The position numbers and the translations under genes were made by a program. Source: Leucobacter triazinivorans (GTDB taxonomy: Bacteria > Actinomycetota > Actinomycetes > Actinomycetales > Microbacteriaceae). From it: a DNA stretch of 64,000 nt. Shown here one piece after another: positions 1 to 8,367 of the stretch (positions within the stretch are counted from its first letter, which is position 1; every line of letters begins with the position of its first letter). The stretch is from positions 2,046,001-2,110,000 of the forward strand of contig NZ_CP035806.1 of assembly GCF_004208635.1 (NCBI RefSeq), read 5' to 3'. Below the pieces are notes generated by a model, which saw only the letters and a list, made by a program, of their open reading frames with translations, searched no databases and had not been told where the DNA came from.

Positions 1-234
1 GCCGGCACCTCGATGGGCTACGACGACCTCAAGGTGATCGAGGCGAGGAAGTTCCTCCAGGCCGTGCTCGGTCGCGAGCACCTCAACTCGAACATCCAGG
101 ACGCAGTCTCGGCTGCCCAGGTGGTCACCGCCGCCGAGCGCTCGGCCGAGGCCCGCAGCTGGGAGCGGAGCGCGCCCGTCGCCGGCACGACCGCCGCCGT
201 CCGGGGTGAGCACGGCCCAACCCTCGCCGGTTGA
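1..234 (+). CDS. Gfo/Idh/MocA-family dehydrogenase, C-terminal end only
   Basis: The window opens inside this gene; only the last 77 codons are present and the reading frame is open from base 1. The visible tail has the phrase GTSMGYDDLKVIEARKFLQA followed by an AAQVV..AAERS helix, which is typical of the extreme C-terminus of actinobacterial Gfo/Idh/MocA oxidoreductases (NAD(P)-dependent sugar or inositol dehydrogenases). The next genes are an IolE-like isomerase and a second Gfo/Idh/MocA protein, which supports a role in cyclitol or sugar oxidation. The stop codon lies inside a dispersed palindromic repeat, so the last residues (LAG) may come from the repeat. Family call likely; substrate unknown. 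Confidence 0.6.
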   Translation, partial: AGTSMGYDDLKVIEARKFLQAVLGREHLNSNIQDAVSAAQVVTAAERSAEARSWERSAPVAGTTAAVRGEHGPTLAG

Positions 235-310
235 GCGACGAGCTCGCGAGGAGTCGCAACCCGGATCCCGCGTACCGGGTTGCGACTCCGCTGGCGCTCC
301 GCTCAACCGG
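227..310. repeat. Long palindromic intergenic repeat, probable terminator
   Basis: Outer arms CCGGTTGAGCG (227-237) and CGCTCAACCGG (300-310) enclose inner arms around GGAGTCGCAACCCG and its complement near 250-290. The element overlaps the stop codon of the upstream gene. The same core (GGTTGAGCG / GAGTCG) recurs near 2.3, 4.4 and 22.8 kb, so this belongs to a dispersed REP-like family that probably also ends transcription. Confidence 0.7.
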
Positions 311-362
311 CGGGGACGCACCACACCGACGAACATCGACGAACACCGACGAAGGAGTCCCC

Positions 363-1274
363 ATGAACGCCCGTATCGCATCCGCCCCCATCAGCTGGGG
401 GGTCATCGAGGTCCCCGACTGGGGGTTGCAGCTCGACCGTGAGCGGGTGCTCTCGGAGATGGTCGGCCTCGGCATCGAGGCGACCGAATTCGGGCCCGAG
501 GGGTTCCTGCCCGACGCCCCGGCCGAGCGGGCCGAGGCGCTCGCCGAGGCGGGCCTGCGCGCCGTCGGCGGCTTCTTCCCGGTGGTGCTGCACCGATCCG
601 CCGAGCCCGGCAGCGACGAGGATCCGCTGCCAGCGATCAAGCGCGAGCTCGAGGCGTACGTGGCGGCCGGTGCGGGCACCATGGTGCTCTCCGCGGTGAC
701 GGGCGAGGACGGCTACGACGGCGCGGCGGAGCTGAGCGAGGCGGAGTGGCGGGCGCTGCTCGAGAACCTCGACCGCGCGCTCGACGCCGCCGCTCGGGTG
801 GGCGTCGTCGCGACGCTGCACCCGCACCTCGGTACCGTGGTGGAGACCCCCGAGGCCGTGGCGCGCGTGGTCGCGGGATCCCGCATCGGCCTCTGCCTCG
901 ACACCGGCCACTACACGCTCGGCGGCGGCGATCCGGTCGCCTTCGTGCGGCAGCACGCCGCTCGTATCGTGCACGCCCACCTCAAGGACGTGAGCCTCGA
1001 CGTCGCGGCCCGCGTGCGCGCGGGAGAGATCGACTACCGCGAGGGCGTGCGCCGCGGCATGTATCAGGCGCTCGGCGCCGGCGACGCCCGCATCGGGGAG
1101 ATCGTCGAGGCGCTGCGCGAGGCAGGGTACGACGGCTGGTACGTGCTGGAGCAGGACACGGTCGTGGAGAACGAGGAGGATGCGGCGCGAGCGCTCGACA
1201 ACGCGCGGCGCAGCGCGGCCTTCATCAGGGCGGCCGTCGGGGCCGGTGCCGGAAGCACGGCGGTCGCGGTATGA
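363..1274 (+). CDS. Sugar phosphate isomerase/epimerase, IolE/IolI-like TIM barrel
   Basis: This is a 303-residue xylose-isomerase-like TIM barrel. The N-terminal APISWGV motif is characteristic of inosose dehydratase (IolE) and related isomerases. Metal-site segments typical of the family are visible: TLHPHLG, LCLDTGHY, HAHLKD and a late VLEQD. The ATG at 363 is chosen because GAAGGAG stands just upstream and the family N-terminus begins there; an in-frame extension to 231 would run through the repeat. The stop overlaps the next start (ATGA), so it is translationally coupled to a Gfo/Idh/MocA dehydrogenase, the usual pairing in myo-inositol or other cyclitol catabolism. Exact substrate not determinable. 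Confidence 0.8.
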   Translation: MNARIASAPISWGVIEVPDWGLQLDRERVLSEMVGLGIEATEFGPEGFLPDAPAERAEALAEAGLRAVGGFFPVVLHRSAEPGSDEDPLPAIKRELEAYVAAGAGTMVLSAVTGEDGYDGAAELSEAEWRALLENLDRALDAAARVGVVATLHPHLGTVVETPEAVARVVAGSRIGLCLDTGHYTLGGGDPVAFVRQHAARIVHAHLKDVSLDVAARVRAGEIDYREGVRRGMYQALGAGDARIGEIVEALREAGYDGWYVLEQDTVVENEEDAARALDNARRSAAFIRAAVGAGAGSTAVAV

Positions 1275-2287
1275 GCGCCCCGCTGCGCATCGGGCTGCTG
1301 GGGGCGTCGAGGATCGCCGAGCTCGCGATCACGGAGGCGAGCGGGGAGACCGGCGACATCCGGGCCGCCGTCGCGGCGCGGGATCCCGAACGCGCCCGCG
1401 CCTACGCCCGTGAGCACGGCTACGAGGGGATCCGCGAGAGCTACGAGGCGCTCGTCGCCGATGACTCCCTCGACCTGATCTACATCGGCCTGCCCAACGG
1501 CCTGCACGCCGAGTGGACGGTGCGCGCGCTCGACGCCGGCCGCTCGGTGCTCGTGGAGAAGCCGTTCGCCGCGAATCTCGCGGAGTTCGACCGGGTCGCC
1601 GCACGCCTCGAGTCGGCCCGGGGGTGGGCCTGGGAGGCCTTCCACTACGCCGATCATCCCGCGGTGCACCGGCTCATCGATCTCGTGCGACGCGGTGAGA
1701 TCGGCGAGATCCGCGAGGTCGATGTGCACATGGACATGCCGTCGCCGTCGGCGAGCGATCCGCGCTGGAACTTCGATCTCGCCGGCGGCACCATGATGGA
1801 CCTGGGCTGCTACGCGCTCAACGGCTTGCTGCTGCTCGGCGACGCCGTCGGGGCGCCGGTCGAACTGGTCTCGGCCGAAGTCGATCCGTACGAGGGCGAT
1901 GCCCGCGTCGACGCGACGGTGCGTGCCCGACTGGCCCTCGGGAGCGCCCCGGTCACGATGCACACCAGCATGGTGAGCCCCGACTGGAACTTCGGTCTGC
2001 GGGTCTTCGGCAGCCTCGGCGAGGTGCGCCTGCCGAACTTCGTGAAGCCGCAGGAGGACGACCGGCTGATCGTGCGCACGACCACGGGTGCGGGCGTCGA
2101 GGATCGTGAGGAGCGGGCCGGCACCGTCTCGTCGTACGTCTACCAGCTGCGGCGCCTTCGGGACGCGGTGCGCGGCGGTGAGCGCTCAACTGAGGGGCGG
2201 GCGCGATCCCGCCGCACGATGGCGCTGATCGACGCGGTGTACGCGGCGGGCGGTCTGCCCGTGCGGCCCGGGCGCCTCGCCGGCTGA
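1271..2287 (+). CDS. Gfo/Idh/MocA-family oxidoreductase
   Basis: A 338-residue NAD(P)-dependent dehydrogenase. The N-terminus has the dinucleotide-binding segment GLLGASRIAE. The diagnostic EKP motif appears as LVEKPFAANL near residue 97, followed by the catalytic-domain segment EAFHYADHP and a C-terminal alpha/beta domain with DLGCYALN. It overlaps the preceding isomerase by four bases, implying one operon. It differs from the truncated dehydrogenase at the window start, so two dehydrogenases flank the isomerase, as often seen in inositol or inosose oxidation. The protein ends in RLAG, with the stop at the edge of a second palindromic repeat. Confidence 0.82.
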   Translation: MSAPLRIGLLGASRIAELAITEASGETGDIRAAVAARDPERARAYAREHGYEGIRESYEALVADDSLDLIYIGLPNGLHAEWTVRALDAGRSVLVEKPFAANLAEFDRVAARLESARGWAWEAFHYADHPAVHRLIDLVRRGEIGEIREVDVHMDMPSPSASDPRWNFDLAGGTMMDLGCYALNGLLLLGDAVGAPVELVSAEVDPYEGDARVDATVRARLALGSAPVTMHTSMVSPDWNFGLRVFGSLGEVRLPNFVKPQEDDRLIVRTTTGAGVEDREERAGTVSSYVYQLRRLRDAVRGGERSTEGRARSRRTMALIDAVYAAGGLPVRPGRLAG

Positions 2288-2402
2288 GCGAGGAGCCCCC
2301 GCTGATCGAGCGCCACCCTCCGTCATCCTGCGCGAGCGCAGCGAGTCGCAGGATCCAGCACCGGAGACCCCGCGACTCGCAGGCTCAGGCAGAATGACGA
2401 CC
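2282..2402. repeat. Palindromic intergenic repeat region
   Basis: Outer arms CGTCATCCTGC and GCAGAATGACG form an inverted repeat with one mismatch. Inside are several copies of GCGAGTCGCAGG-like words in both orientations. The element starts at the stop codon of the upstream dehydrogenase and ends about 20 bases before the next start, so it probably acts as an intercistronic hairpin. Confidence 0.6.
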
Positions 2403-2421
2403 ACTACTGAAAGGACGCGAC

Positions 2422-3219
2422 ATGCAGCAGTTGATGAAGGGCAGGATCCTGCTCGTGACCGGCGGTACGCAGGGCCTGGGGCTCGCGATCGCCGAGGCCG
2501 CGGCGCGCGAGTGCGCGACGGGCATCGCGATCGTCGGGCGTGATCCCGAGAAGGCCGAGCGAGCGGCGGCGGCGATCCGGGAGCGTGGCGCGGCTCACGG
2601 CGCAGAGGCGCTGGCGATCGTCGCCGACCTGGCAGCGCCGGGCGAGGCCGAGCGCGCGGTGGCCGAGACGATCGCGCGCTTCGGCCGCATCGACAGCCTC
2701 GTCAACGCTGCGGGAGCGACGAGCCGCGGCACACTGCTCGACACCACGCGCGAGCTGCTCGACGTGCACCTCGCGGTGAACCTCGTCGCGCCCTTCATGA
2801 CGATGCAGGCGGCGGTCGCCGACATGCGCCGACGGGGTGCGCCCGGCACGATCGTCAACATCATCTCGATGTCGATGCACGGCGGCCAGCCGTACCTCGC
2901 GCCCTACACGGCGTCGAAGGCCGGCCTCGCGGGCCTCACGCGCAACGTCGCCTTCGCCCACCGCTTCGACCGGGTCCGCATCAACGGCCTCAACATCGGA
3001 TGGACTGCGACGCCCGGCGAGGCCGCCACCCAGCGCACCTTCCACGACGCCGACGACGACTGGCTCGAACGGGCCGCCGCCGCGCAGCCGATGGGCAGGC
3101 TCGGGCAGCCGGACGAGATCGCCGACGCCGTGGTCTTCCTGCTGAGCGATCGCAGCGGCGTCGTCACCGGATCGATCATCGACTGGGATCAGAACGTGCC
3201 CGGGGCCTACGACCAGTAG
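2422..3219 (+). CDS. Short-chain dehydrogenase/reductase (SDR)
   Basis: A 265-residue classical SDR. The NAD(P)-binding motif TGGTQGLG is at residues 13-20, NAAG follows the central strand, the catalytic Ser is in NIISMSMHG, and the YxxxK pair is in APYTASKAG. The ATG is preceded by GAAAGGAC. It lies downstream of the isomerase and dehydrogenase genes on the same strand but is separated by a repeat, so it is either the last gene of that unit or separately expressed. It probably oxidises or reduces a sugar or cyclitol hydroxyl; the substrate is unknown. Confidence 0.85.
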   Translation: MQQLMKGRILLVTGGTQGLGLAIAEAAARECATGIAIVGRDPEKAERAAAAIRERGAAHGAEALAIVADLAAPGEAERAVAETIARFGRIDSLVNAAGATSRGTLLDTTRELLDVHLAVNLVAPFMTMQAAVADMRRRGAPGTIVNIISMSMHGGQPYLAPYTASKAGLAGLTRNVAFAHRFDRVRINGLNIGWTATPGEAATQRTFHDADDDWLERAAAAQPMGRLGQPDEIADAVVFLLSDRSGVVTGSIIDWDQNVPGAYDQ

Positions 3220-3234
3220 GCCCCGGCCGCCGGC

Positions 3235-4302
3235 CTACGCGGTCGCGAGGAACTCCTCGAGCTCCTCGCGGGCGATGTGATCGGCCTTCTGCACCGCGGG
3301 TGACTTCATGAAGTAGGCCGAGGCGGCTTCGACGGGGCCGGCGTGGCCGAGATCCTTCGCCACCTTCGCGCAGCGGATCGCATCGATCATGGTGCCGGCC
3401 GAGTTGGGCGAGTCCCAGACCTCGAGCTTGTACTCGAGGCTCATGGGCACATCGCCGAATCCGCGGCCCTCGAGGCGCACGAACGCGAACTTGCGGTCGG
3501 TCAGCCACGGCACGTGGTCGCTCGGGCCGACGTGCACGTCCTCCTCGGGCAGGTCGGCCTCGATGTTCGAGGTCACGGCCTGGGTCTTCGAGATCTTCTT
3601 CGACTTCAGGCGGCTGCGCTCCAGCATGTTCTTGAAGTCCATGTTGCCGCCGACGTTGAGCTGGTAGGTGTGGTCGAGGGCGATACCGCGGCTCTCCATG
3701 AGGTGCGCGAGCACACGATGGGTGATGGTGGCGCCGACCTGGCTCTTGATGTCGTCGCCCACGATCGGCAGGCCGGCATCCACGAACTTCGCCGCCCACT
3801 CGGGGTCGCTCGCGATGAACACGGGGATCGCGTTGACGAAGGCGACGCCGGCCTCGAGCGCCGCCTGCGCGTAGAACTTCGCGGCCTGCTCGCTGCCGAC
3901 GGGCAGGTAGCAGGCGAGCACCTCGGCGCCCGAGTCGCGCAGCGCCTGCACCACGTCGACCGGCTCGGCCGACGACTCCACGACCTCGTCGCGGTAGTAC
4001 TCGCCGAGGCCGTCGAGCGTGGGGCCGCGCTGCACGGTCACGCCGAGCTCGGGCACGTCCGAGAACGCGATGGTGTTGTTGGGACCGGCCCAGATCGCCT
4101 CGCTCAGGTCCTTGCCGACCTTGTCGGCGTCGACCTCGAATGCCGCGACGAACTCGAGGTCAGAGACGTGGTAGCCGCCGAGCCGCACGTGCATGAGGCC
4201 GGGCACCTGGTCGTCGTCAGCGGCGTCGCGATAGTACTCGACGCCCTGCACGAGCGAGCTCACGCAATTCCCGACACCCGCCAGGGCAACCTTCACCGTC
4301 AT
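3235..4302 (-). CDS. ino1: Inositol-3-phosphate synthase
   Basis: A 355-residue protein of the actinobacterial/archaeal short form of myo-inositol-1-phosphate synthase, converting glucose 6-phosphate to 1L-myo-inositol 1-phosphate with NAD+ as a recycled cofactor. The N-terminal GVGNCVSSL is the dinucleotide-binding loop. [11 protein letters not shown] and the strongly conserved [12 protein letters not shown] segment are both present, and the length fits the family. The product feeds phosphatidylinositol, PIM and mycothiol synthesis in Actinobacteria. An inositol-monophosphatase-family gene is divergent from it, so the two early inositol steps may sit side by side. The catabolic-looking genes upstream are convergent with it. 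Confidence 0.95.
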   Translation of the reverse strand: MTVKVALAGVGNCVSSLVQGVEYYRDAADDDQVPGLMHVRLGGYHVSDLEFVAAFEVDADKVGKDLSEAIWAGPNNTIAFSDVPELGVTVQRGPTLDGLGEYYRDEVVESSAEPVDVVQALRDSGAEVLACYLPVGSEQAAKFYAQAALEAGVAFVNAIPVFIASDPEWAAKFVDAGLPIVGDDIKSQVGATITHRVLAHLMESRGIALDHTYQLNVGGNMDFKNMLERSRLKSKKISKTQAVTSNIEADLPEEDVHVGPSDHVPWLTDRKFAFVRLEGRGFGDVPMSLEYKLEVWDSPNSAGTMIDAIRCAKVAKDLGHAGPVEAASAYFMKSPAVQKADHIAREELEEFLATA

Positions 4303-4351
4303 CGCACCACTTCTCTCTCGATGTTCGGCCCATCTGGGCCGGTGTTCCGCC

Positions 4352-4420
4352 GATCGAGCGAGCGAAGCGAGTCGAAACCCTGCACTCAGTGATCTCGACT
4401 CGGCTCCGCCTCGCTCGATC
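4352..4420. repeat. Palindromic dispersed repeat upstream of ino1
   Basis: GATCGAGCGAG (4352-4362) pairs with CTCGCTCGATC (4410-4420), and the inner GAGTCGA (4369-4375) pairs with TCGACTC (4395-4401). It contains the word GAGCGAAGCGAGTCGAAACC, which is shared in part with the copies near 22.9 kb. It lies between the divergent genes ino1 and the IMPase-family gene. Confidence 0.65.
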
Positions 4421-4474
4421 AGCGCGGGATCCGCTCGTTCGACCGGAGCAACGGTCGACGCAGCCTCTACGACC

Positions 4475-4496
4475 TTACATGGATCATTCTTTGTAA
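4475..4496. promoter_or_regulatory. Candidate operator between ino1 and the IMPase gene
   Basis: An AT-rich imperfect palindrome, TTACA-N12-TGTAA, stands out from the surrounding GC-rich DNA in the divergent intergenic region. Divergent promoters of ino1 in Actinobacteria are often regulated, so this could be an operator. No matching regulator gene is present in the window. Confidence 0.3.
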
Positions 4497-4543
4497 CCTA
4501 GAGAGTGCGCTGAGACGTCGGCGCGAACGAGAGTGAGGATCCC

Positions 4544-5431
4544 GTGCCGATTCCCGAGCGAGGGGCGGCTGCCGCGAGCACCGCGGAGCGCACCGCCGAG
4601 AGCACCGCCGAGTCCCGCCGCGTCACCGAGGTGGCGATCGCTGCCGCGCGCGCGGCCGGAGCGATCGCGCTCCGCGGGTTTCGCTCCGCGGATCTGCGGG
4701 TCGAGGTGAAGACCGACCTGCACGACCCCGTGACCGACTTCGATCGGGCCTGCGAGCAGCGCATCCGGGAGATGATCCTCGCGGCGTACCCGGAGTCGAC
4801 CATCGTGGGCGAGGAGGGCGGCACCAGCACGGGCGCGGGATCGCTCACCTGGTACGTCGATCCGATCGACGGCACGGCCAACTTCGCGCGCGGGATCGCG
4901 ATGTGGGCGGTGAGCATCGGCGTCGCGCGCGACGGGGAGCTCGTCGCCGGGGTCGTCTACGACCCGGTGAGCGACCAGCTGTTCTGGGCCGATGACCGCG
5001 GGGCGTTCCTCGGCGATGAGCCGTTGCAGGGGCGAGGCGCCACCGCGCCGGAGCGGGCCACCGTGGCGCTCAACTTCCCGCTGGCGCGCGACCTGGTGCA
5101 CTTCCCCGAGCTGGCGCTCGAGCAGTACGCGCGGGTGACGCGCCGCTTCGCGCAGGTGCGCGGGCTCGGCAGCACCTGCATCGCCCTGTGCTGGGTGGCG
5201 GCGGGGTGGATCGACGCCACGGTCTCCTTCGAGACGCACCCCTGGGACGTGGCGGCGGCGTCCCTCATCGTGCGCCGGGCGGGCGGCGCATATCTGGGCT
5301 ACCGCGACGGGGCAGCGGTGCCCGAGGCGGGCGCGCATCTCGCTCCGCACTACTACGCGGCGGTCGCGGACGGCGAGTTCGAGATCCTGCACGAGATCAT
5401 GCGCACGCAGAGCAGACGGCCGCAGGAGTGA
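4544..5431 (+). CDS. Inositol monophosphatase-family phosphatase
   Basis: A 295-residue member of the lithium-sensitive, Mg-dependent FIG superfamily. The metal-binding motifs are all present: GEEGG (Glu 90/91), DPIDGT (residues 106-111) and a late W-D-V-A-A segment. The GTG start at 4544 has GTGAGGAT just upstream. The first 25 residues are a low-complexity Ala/Glu/Thr stretch outside the conserved domain, so the true start could be slightly later. Its position opposite ino1 suggests it dephosphorylates inositol 1-phosphate. Family relatives also act on fructose bisphosphate, PAP or histidinol phosphate, so the symbol is left empty. Confidence 0.85.
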   Translation: MPIPERGAAAASTAERTAESTAESRRVTEVAIAAARAAGAIALRGFRSADLRVEVKTDLHDPVTDFDRACEQRIREMILAAYPESTIVGEEGGTSTGAGSLTWYVDPIDGTANFARGIAMWAVSIGVARDGELVAGVVYDPVSDQLFWADDRGAFLGDEPLQGRGATAPERATVALNFPLARDLVHFPELALEQYARVTRRFAQVRGLGSTCIALCWVAAGWIDATVSFETHPWDVAAASLIVRRAGGAYLGYRDGAAVPEAGAHLAPHYYAAVADGEFEILHEIMRTQSRRPQE

Positions 5432-5461
5432 GCGCCTCAGGCGCCGGTCCGGCAGCGGTGC

Positions 5462-6883
5462 TCAGCTCGTCGCGCGCGTGAGCTGCGCGGCGAGCTGCAG
5501 CAGCTGCGCCTCCGATCCCGCGCGGCCGATCAGCTGCGCCCCCATCGAGAGGGTGCCGGATCCGGTCGGGTTCGGCACGTCGAGGATCGGCACGGCGATC
5601 GCCGGCAGGCCGGAGACGTTGACCATCGAGGTGTACGCCGCCCACTCGCACTGCAGGCGATAGTCGTCGTCGGGGTCGAGCGCGAGGAACGCGCCGACGC
5701 GCGGCGGGGGCATCGTCAGCCCCGGCGTGAGCACCACGTCGTAGGCGCCCCACTGCCGGCGCAGATCCGCCGCGATCTCCTGCAGCGCCGAGGCGGCCTC
5801 GAGGTGCGCGTCGCGCGACCGGGCCAGCGCACGCTCGCGGAACACGCGGGTGTAGGGGATCAACCGCTCCTGCGCCCCCTCGGCCAGCTCCAGCAGCGAC
5901 AGGCCCGCCATCCAGCCGGTGCCGAAGGCCTCGGCGTAGCGCGGGTCGTAGCGCAGGCCCGCCGCTTCGACCCGGTGCCCGGCCGCGGCGAGCCGCTCTG
6001 CCGCTGTCTCCCAGGCGAGCCGGGCGCCGGGCCAGAGCGGGATCGGGTGCACGGTCTCGAACGGCGAGGCCGCACTCACCCCGATGCGCAGATCGCGCAG
6101 CCCATCGGCAGCGCGAACGGCGGCGAGTGCCGTCCCCGGGCTGCCCGCCATCGCGTCGAAGAGCAGCGCCGCGTCCTCGGCGCTGCGGGCGATGGGCCCG
6201 GTGACGGGCAGTCGCGGGGCCCCGAAGTCGTCGACCGGTCCGTGCTCCAGGTCGGTGGGCACGGCGCCGAGCCCGGGTTTCAGGCCGATGAGCCCGCAGG
6301 CGAGGCTCGGGATACGGATCGAGCCGCCGCCGTCGCTCCCCGGCGCGACCGGCAGCAGGCCCGCCGCCACCGCGGCCGCGCTGCCGCCCGACGATCCGCC
6401 CGCCGTGCGCTCGGGGTCGAGGGGATTGCGGGCGGGAGCGGCGATCAGGTTCTCCGAGTACGCGTTGAGGCCGAGCTCGGGCACCTGCGTCTTGCCGAGC
6501 GACACCGCGCCCGCGGCGCGCAGCACCGCCACTCCGGGGTGGTCGCGCTCGGCGACCGGGTGCGGCAGCGCGGCGCTGCCCATCGTCGTGGGCGCGCCGG
6601 TCACATCGACCAGATCCTTGTGGGCGATCGGCAGGCCGTGCAGGGGCGGCAGCGCAGCGCGCTCGTCCTCGCTCAGCGCCGCGAAGCGTTCGTCGGCGGC
6701 GTCGGCCTCTGCGAGGGCCTGCTCGGCCGTCACTGCGACGAAGGCGCCGAGATCGCTGCGGTCGGCGATCCGCGCCAGGAAGTGCTCGACGGCCTCCCTC
6801 GCCGAGACCTCCCCGCGGCGCAGCGCGTCGCGCAGCGCGACGGCGCTCTCGGGGACGGAGGGGTTCGCGGAGGATCGGCTCAT
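5462..6883 (-). CDS. Amidase (amidase-signature family)
   Basis: A 473-residue serine hydrolase of the amidase signature family. The Ser-cisSer-Lys triad can be placed: Lys89 in IAHKD, Ser164 in GGSSGGS and the nucleophile Ser188 in GGGSIR. The spacings of 75 and 24 residues match those of fatty acid amide hydrolase. The length suits stand-alone amidases rather than GatA, and no gatC or gatB is adjacent. The substrate is unknown; choices include aryl or acyl amides and short peptidyl amides. It is convergent with the phosphatase gene, with a gap of about 30 bases. Confidence 0.85.
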   Translation of the reverse strand: MSRSSANPSVPESAVALRDALRRGEVSAREAVEHFLARIADRSDLGAFVAVTAEQALAEADAADERFAALSEDERAALPPLHGLPIAHKDLVDVTGAPTTMGSAALPHPVAERDHPGVAVLRAAGAVSLGKTQVPELGLNAYSENLIAAPARNPLDPERTAGGSSGGSAAAVAAGLLPVAPGSDGGGSIRIPSLACGLIGLKPGLGAVPTDLEHGPVDDFGAPRLPVTGPIARSAEDAALLFDAMAGSPGTALAAVRAADGLRDLRIGVSAASPFETVHPIPLWPGARLAWETAAERLAAAGHRVEAAGLRYDPRYAEAFGTGWMAGLSLLELAEGAQERLIPYTRVFRERALARSRDAHLEAASALQEIAADLRRQWGAYDVVLTPGLTMPPPRVGAFLALDPDDDYRLQCEWAAYTSMVNVSGLPAIAVPILDVPNPTGSGTLSMGAQLIGRAGSEAQLLQLAAQLTRATS

Positions 6884-6932
6884 ACCCCGAGCCTATGCCC
6901 GCGGCCGAGCTGCGAACTCGACTCCCGCTCTT

Positions 6933-6987
6933 CGCGCGTCAGTAGTTGTCACCAAACGTGAGAAATGGGCGCAACTCCTGACGCGCG
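6933..6987. terminator. Inverted repeat, probable transcription terminator
   Basis: CGCGCGTCAGTAGTTG (6933-6948) pairs with CAACTCCTGACGCGCG (6972-6987) with a single mismatch, leaving a 23-base loop. It lies just beyond the stop of the possible minus-strand small ORF and upstream of the amidase, so it could end transcription coming from the right. Confidence 0.5.
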
Positions 6988-7001
6988 AGGAGGGGAGCCC
7001 G

Positions 7002-7160
7002 TCAGTACGCCCCGCGGGTCGTGTGCAAACGGTGACGGAACTCCGCCTCGGTGCCGGGCGCGCGCATGTGGAACGGGGCGAGCGAGGCGGGAAGCGCCGC
7101 TGCGAGGATCGGGGCCGCCATCGTGAGGGCCGGCCCGATGCGGTGAGGAGGGCTGTCCAT
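7002..7160 (-). CDS. Possible small protein divergent from the zinc operon
   Basis: A candidate ORF of 52 residues starting at MDSPPHRIGP and ending in HTTRGAY. Codon use in its second half is GC3-rich like real genes here, and a strong hairpin follows its stop. An in-frame extension reaches 7262 but would overlap the zinc-operon promoter and start. No clear ribosome binding site is seen and I recognise no family. If real, it could share the divergent zinc-responsive control region. Treat as tentative. Confidence 0.3.
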   Translation of the reverse strand: MDSPPHRIGPALTMAAPILAAALPASLAPFHMRAPGTEAEFRHRLHTTRGAY

Positions 7161-7193
7161 GAGAGAAGCCTGGAGGATGCTCTCGGGCCCGTG

Positions 7194-7237
7194 TTGCGAA
7201 TCGTTCTCATCGCTCGCTATAGTGATACTGGTTCTCA
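7194..7237 (+). promoter_or_regulatory. Promoter with two Zur-like boxes
   Basis: A sigma70-like promoter, TTGCGA (7194-7199) with 18-base spacing to TATAGT (7218-7223), precedes the zinc transporter operon. A near-perfect palindrome TGCGAATCGTTCTCA (7195-7209) covers the -35, and a half-conserved copy TGATACTGGTTCTCA (7223-7237) starts at the -10. Both resemble the Zur box pattern TGnnAAnnnTTnnCA. The downstream genes encode zinc uptake and Zur itself, so repression by zinc-loaded Zur is the likely control. Confidence 0.65.
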
Positions 7238-7251
7238 TTAGAAGGTTGGAC

Positions 7252-8367
7252 ATGTCGCGCACCGCTCACTCCCGTCATCCGCTCCGTCTCGCCGCGCTCG
7301 GAGGCGCTGCGCTCGCCGCCGCGCTCGTGCTGAGCTCGTGCAGCAGCGGGGGAAGCGCCGCCGCCGAGTCGGACTCGGACCGCTTGCGCGTGGTGACGAC
7401 CACCACGCAGCTCACCGACTTCGCGCAGCAGATCGGCGGCGACGACATCGAGCTCACCGGATTGCTCGCTCCCGGTGGATCGGCCCACCACTTCGATCCG
7501 ACCCCCGCCGATCTGCTCGCGCTGGGAGAGGCCGATGTGCTCATCGTGAACGGCGCGGGCCTCGAGACCTTCGTCGACTCCGCGGTCGAGGCCTCGGGCT
7601 TCGACGGCGAGATCATCACCGCGAGCGAGGGCATCGACCTCGCGGAGGCCGAGGCCATCACCGCTGAGGGCGGCGAGGCGCACGACCACGACCACGCCGA
7701 GGAGGAGCACGCGGCCGAGGAGCACGCGGCCGAGGACGACCACGCGGATCACGACCACGCCGAGGACGAGCACGATCACGATCACGATCACGGCAGCGTG
7801 AATCCGCACATCTGGACCTCGCCGCGCAATGCCGAGGGGATGGTCTCAATGATCGCGGGCGATCTCGCCCGCATCGATCCCGCGCACGCCGACGGGTACA
7901 CCGAGCGCGCCGACGCCTACCTCGCGCAGCTCGACGCGCTCGACGCCTGGATCTCGGAGCAGTACGAGCGGGTGCCCGCCGCCGACCGGGTGCTGGTGAG
8001 CGGCCACGACTCCCTGCGCTACTACCTCCATGACTACGGCATCGAGTTCGCGGGGTCGATCCTGCCGAGCTTCGAGGACAACGCCGAGCCGAGCGCCGCA
8101 GACATCGACGCCCTCGTCGCGTCGATCCGGGAGCACGGCGTCACGGCCGTCTTCGTGGAGTCGTCGATGAGCCCCAAGCTGGCGCGCACCATCGCCGACG
8201 AGGCGGGCGTGCAGGTGGTCGATGCGGAGTCCCTCTACGCCGACTCGCTCGGCGCCCCGGGCAGCGACGGCGAGACGTACATCGGAGCGACGCTGCACAA
8301 CACGCGCGTGATCCTCGACGCCTGGGGTGCCGAGGTGGACCCCGTACCCGATACGCTGCAGGGATGA
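7252..8367 (+). CDS. znuA: Zinc (metal) ABC transporter substrate-binding lipoprotein
   Basis: A 371-residue cluster A-I metal-binding protein. A lipoprotein signal ends in the lipobox LSSC with Cys30. Metal ligands of the ZnuA/TroA fold are visible: His79/80 in SAHHFDPT, His186 in NPHIW, a His in SGHDSLRYY and a late Glu/Asp region. Between the first two lies a flexible loop (about residues 144-180) with more than a dozen His among Asp/Glu, the hallmark of zinc rather than manganese binders. It is first in an operon with an ATPase, two permeases and a Fur-family regulator, behind a promoter with Zur-like boxes. Confidence 0.92.
   Translation: MSRTAHSRHPLRLAALGGAALAAALVLSSCSSGGSAAAESDSDRLRVVTTTTQLTDFAQQIGGDDIELTGLLAPGGSAHHFDPTPADLLALGEADVLIVNGAGLETFVDSAVEASGFDGEIITASEGIDLAEAEAITAEGGEAHDHDHAEEEHAAEEHAAEDDHADHDHAEDEHDHDHDHGSVNPHIWTSPRNAEGMVSMIAGDLARIDPAHADGYTERADAYLAQLDALDAWISEQYERVPAADRVLVSGHDSLRYYLHDYGIEFAGSILPSFEDNAEPSAADIDALVASIREHGVTAVFVESSMSPKLARTIADEAGVQVVDAESLYADSLGAPGSDGETYIGATLHNTRVILDAWGAEVDPVPDTLQG

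Larger units (their letters stand above)
6884..7251. other. Intergenic region: hairpin, possible small ORF, zinc-responsive promoter
   Basis: This 368-base gap holds three things described separately: a large inverted repeat at 6933-6987, a possible minus-strand small ORF ending at 7002, and the promoter and Zur-like boxes of the zinc operon at 7194-7237. I see no other gene in it. Confidence 0.5.
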
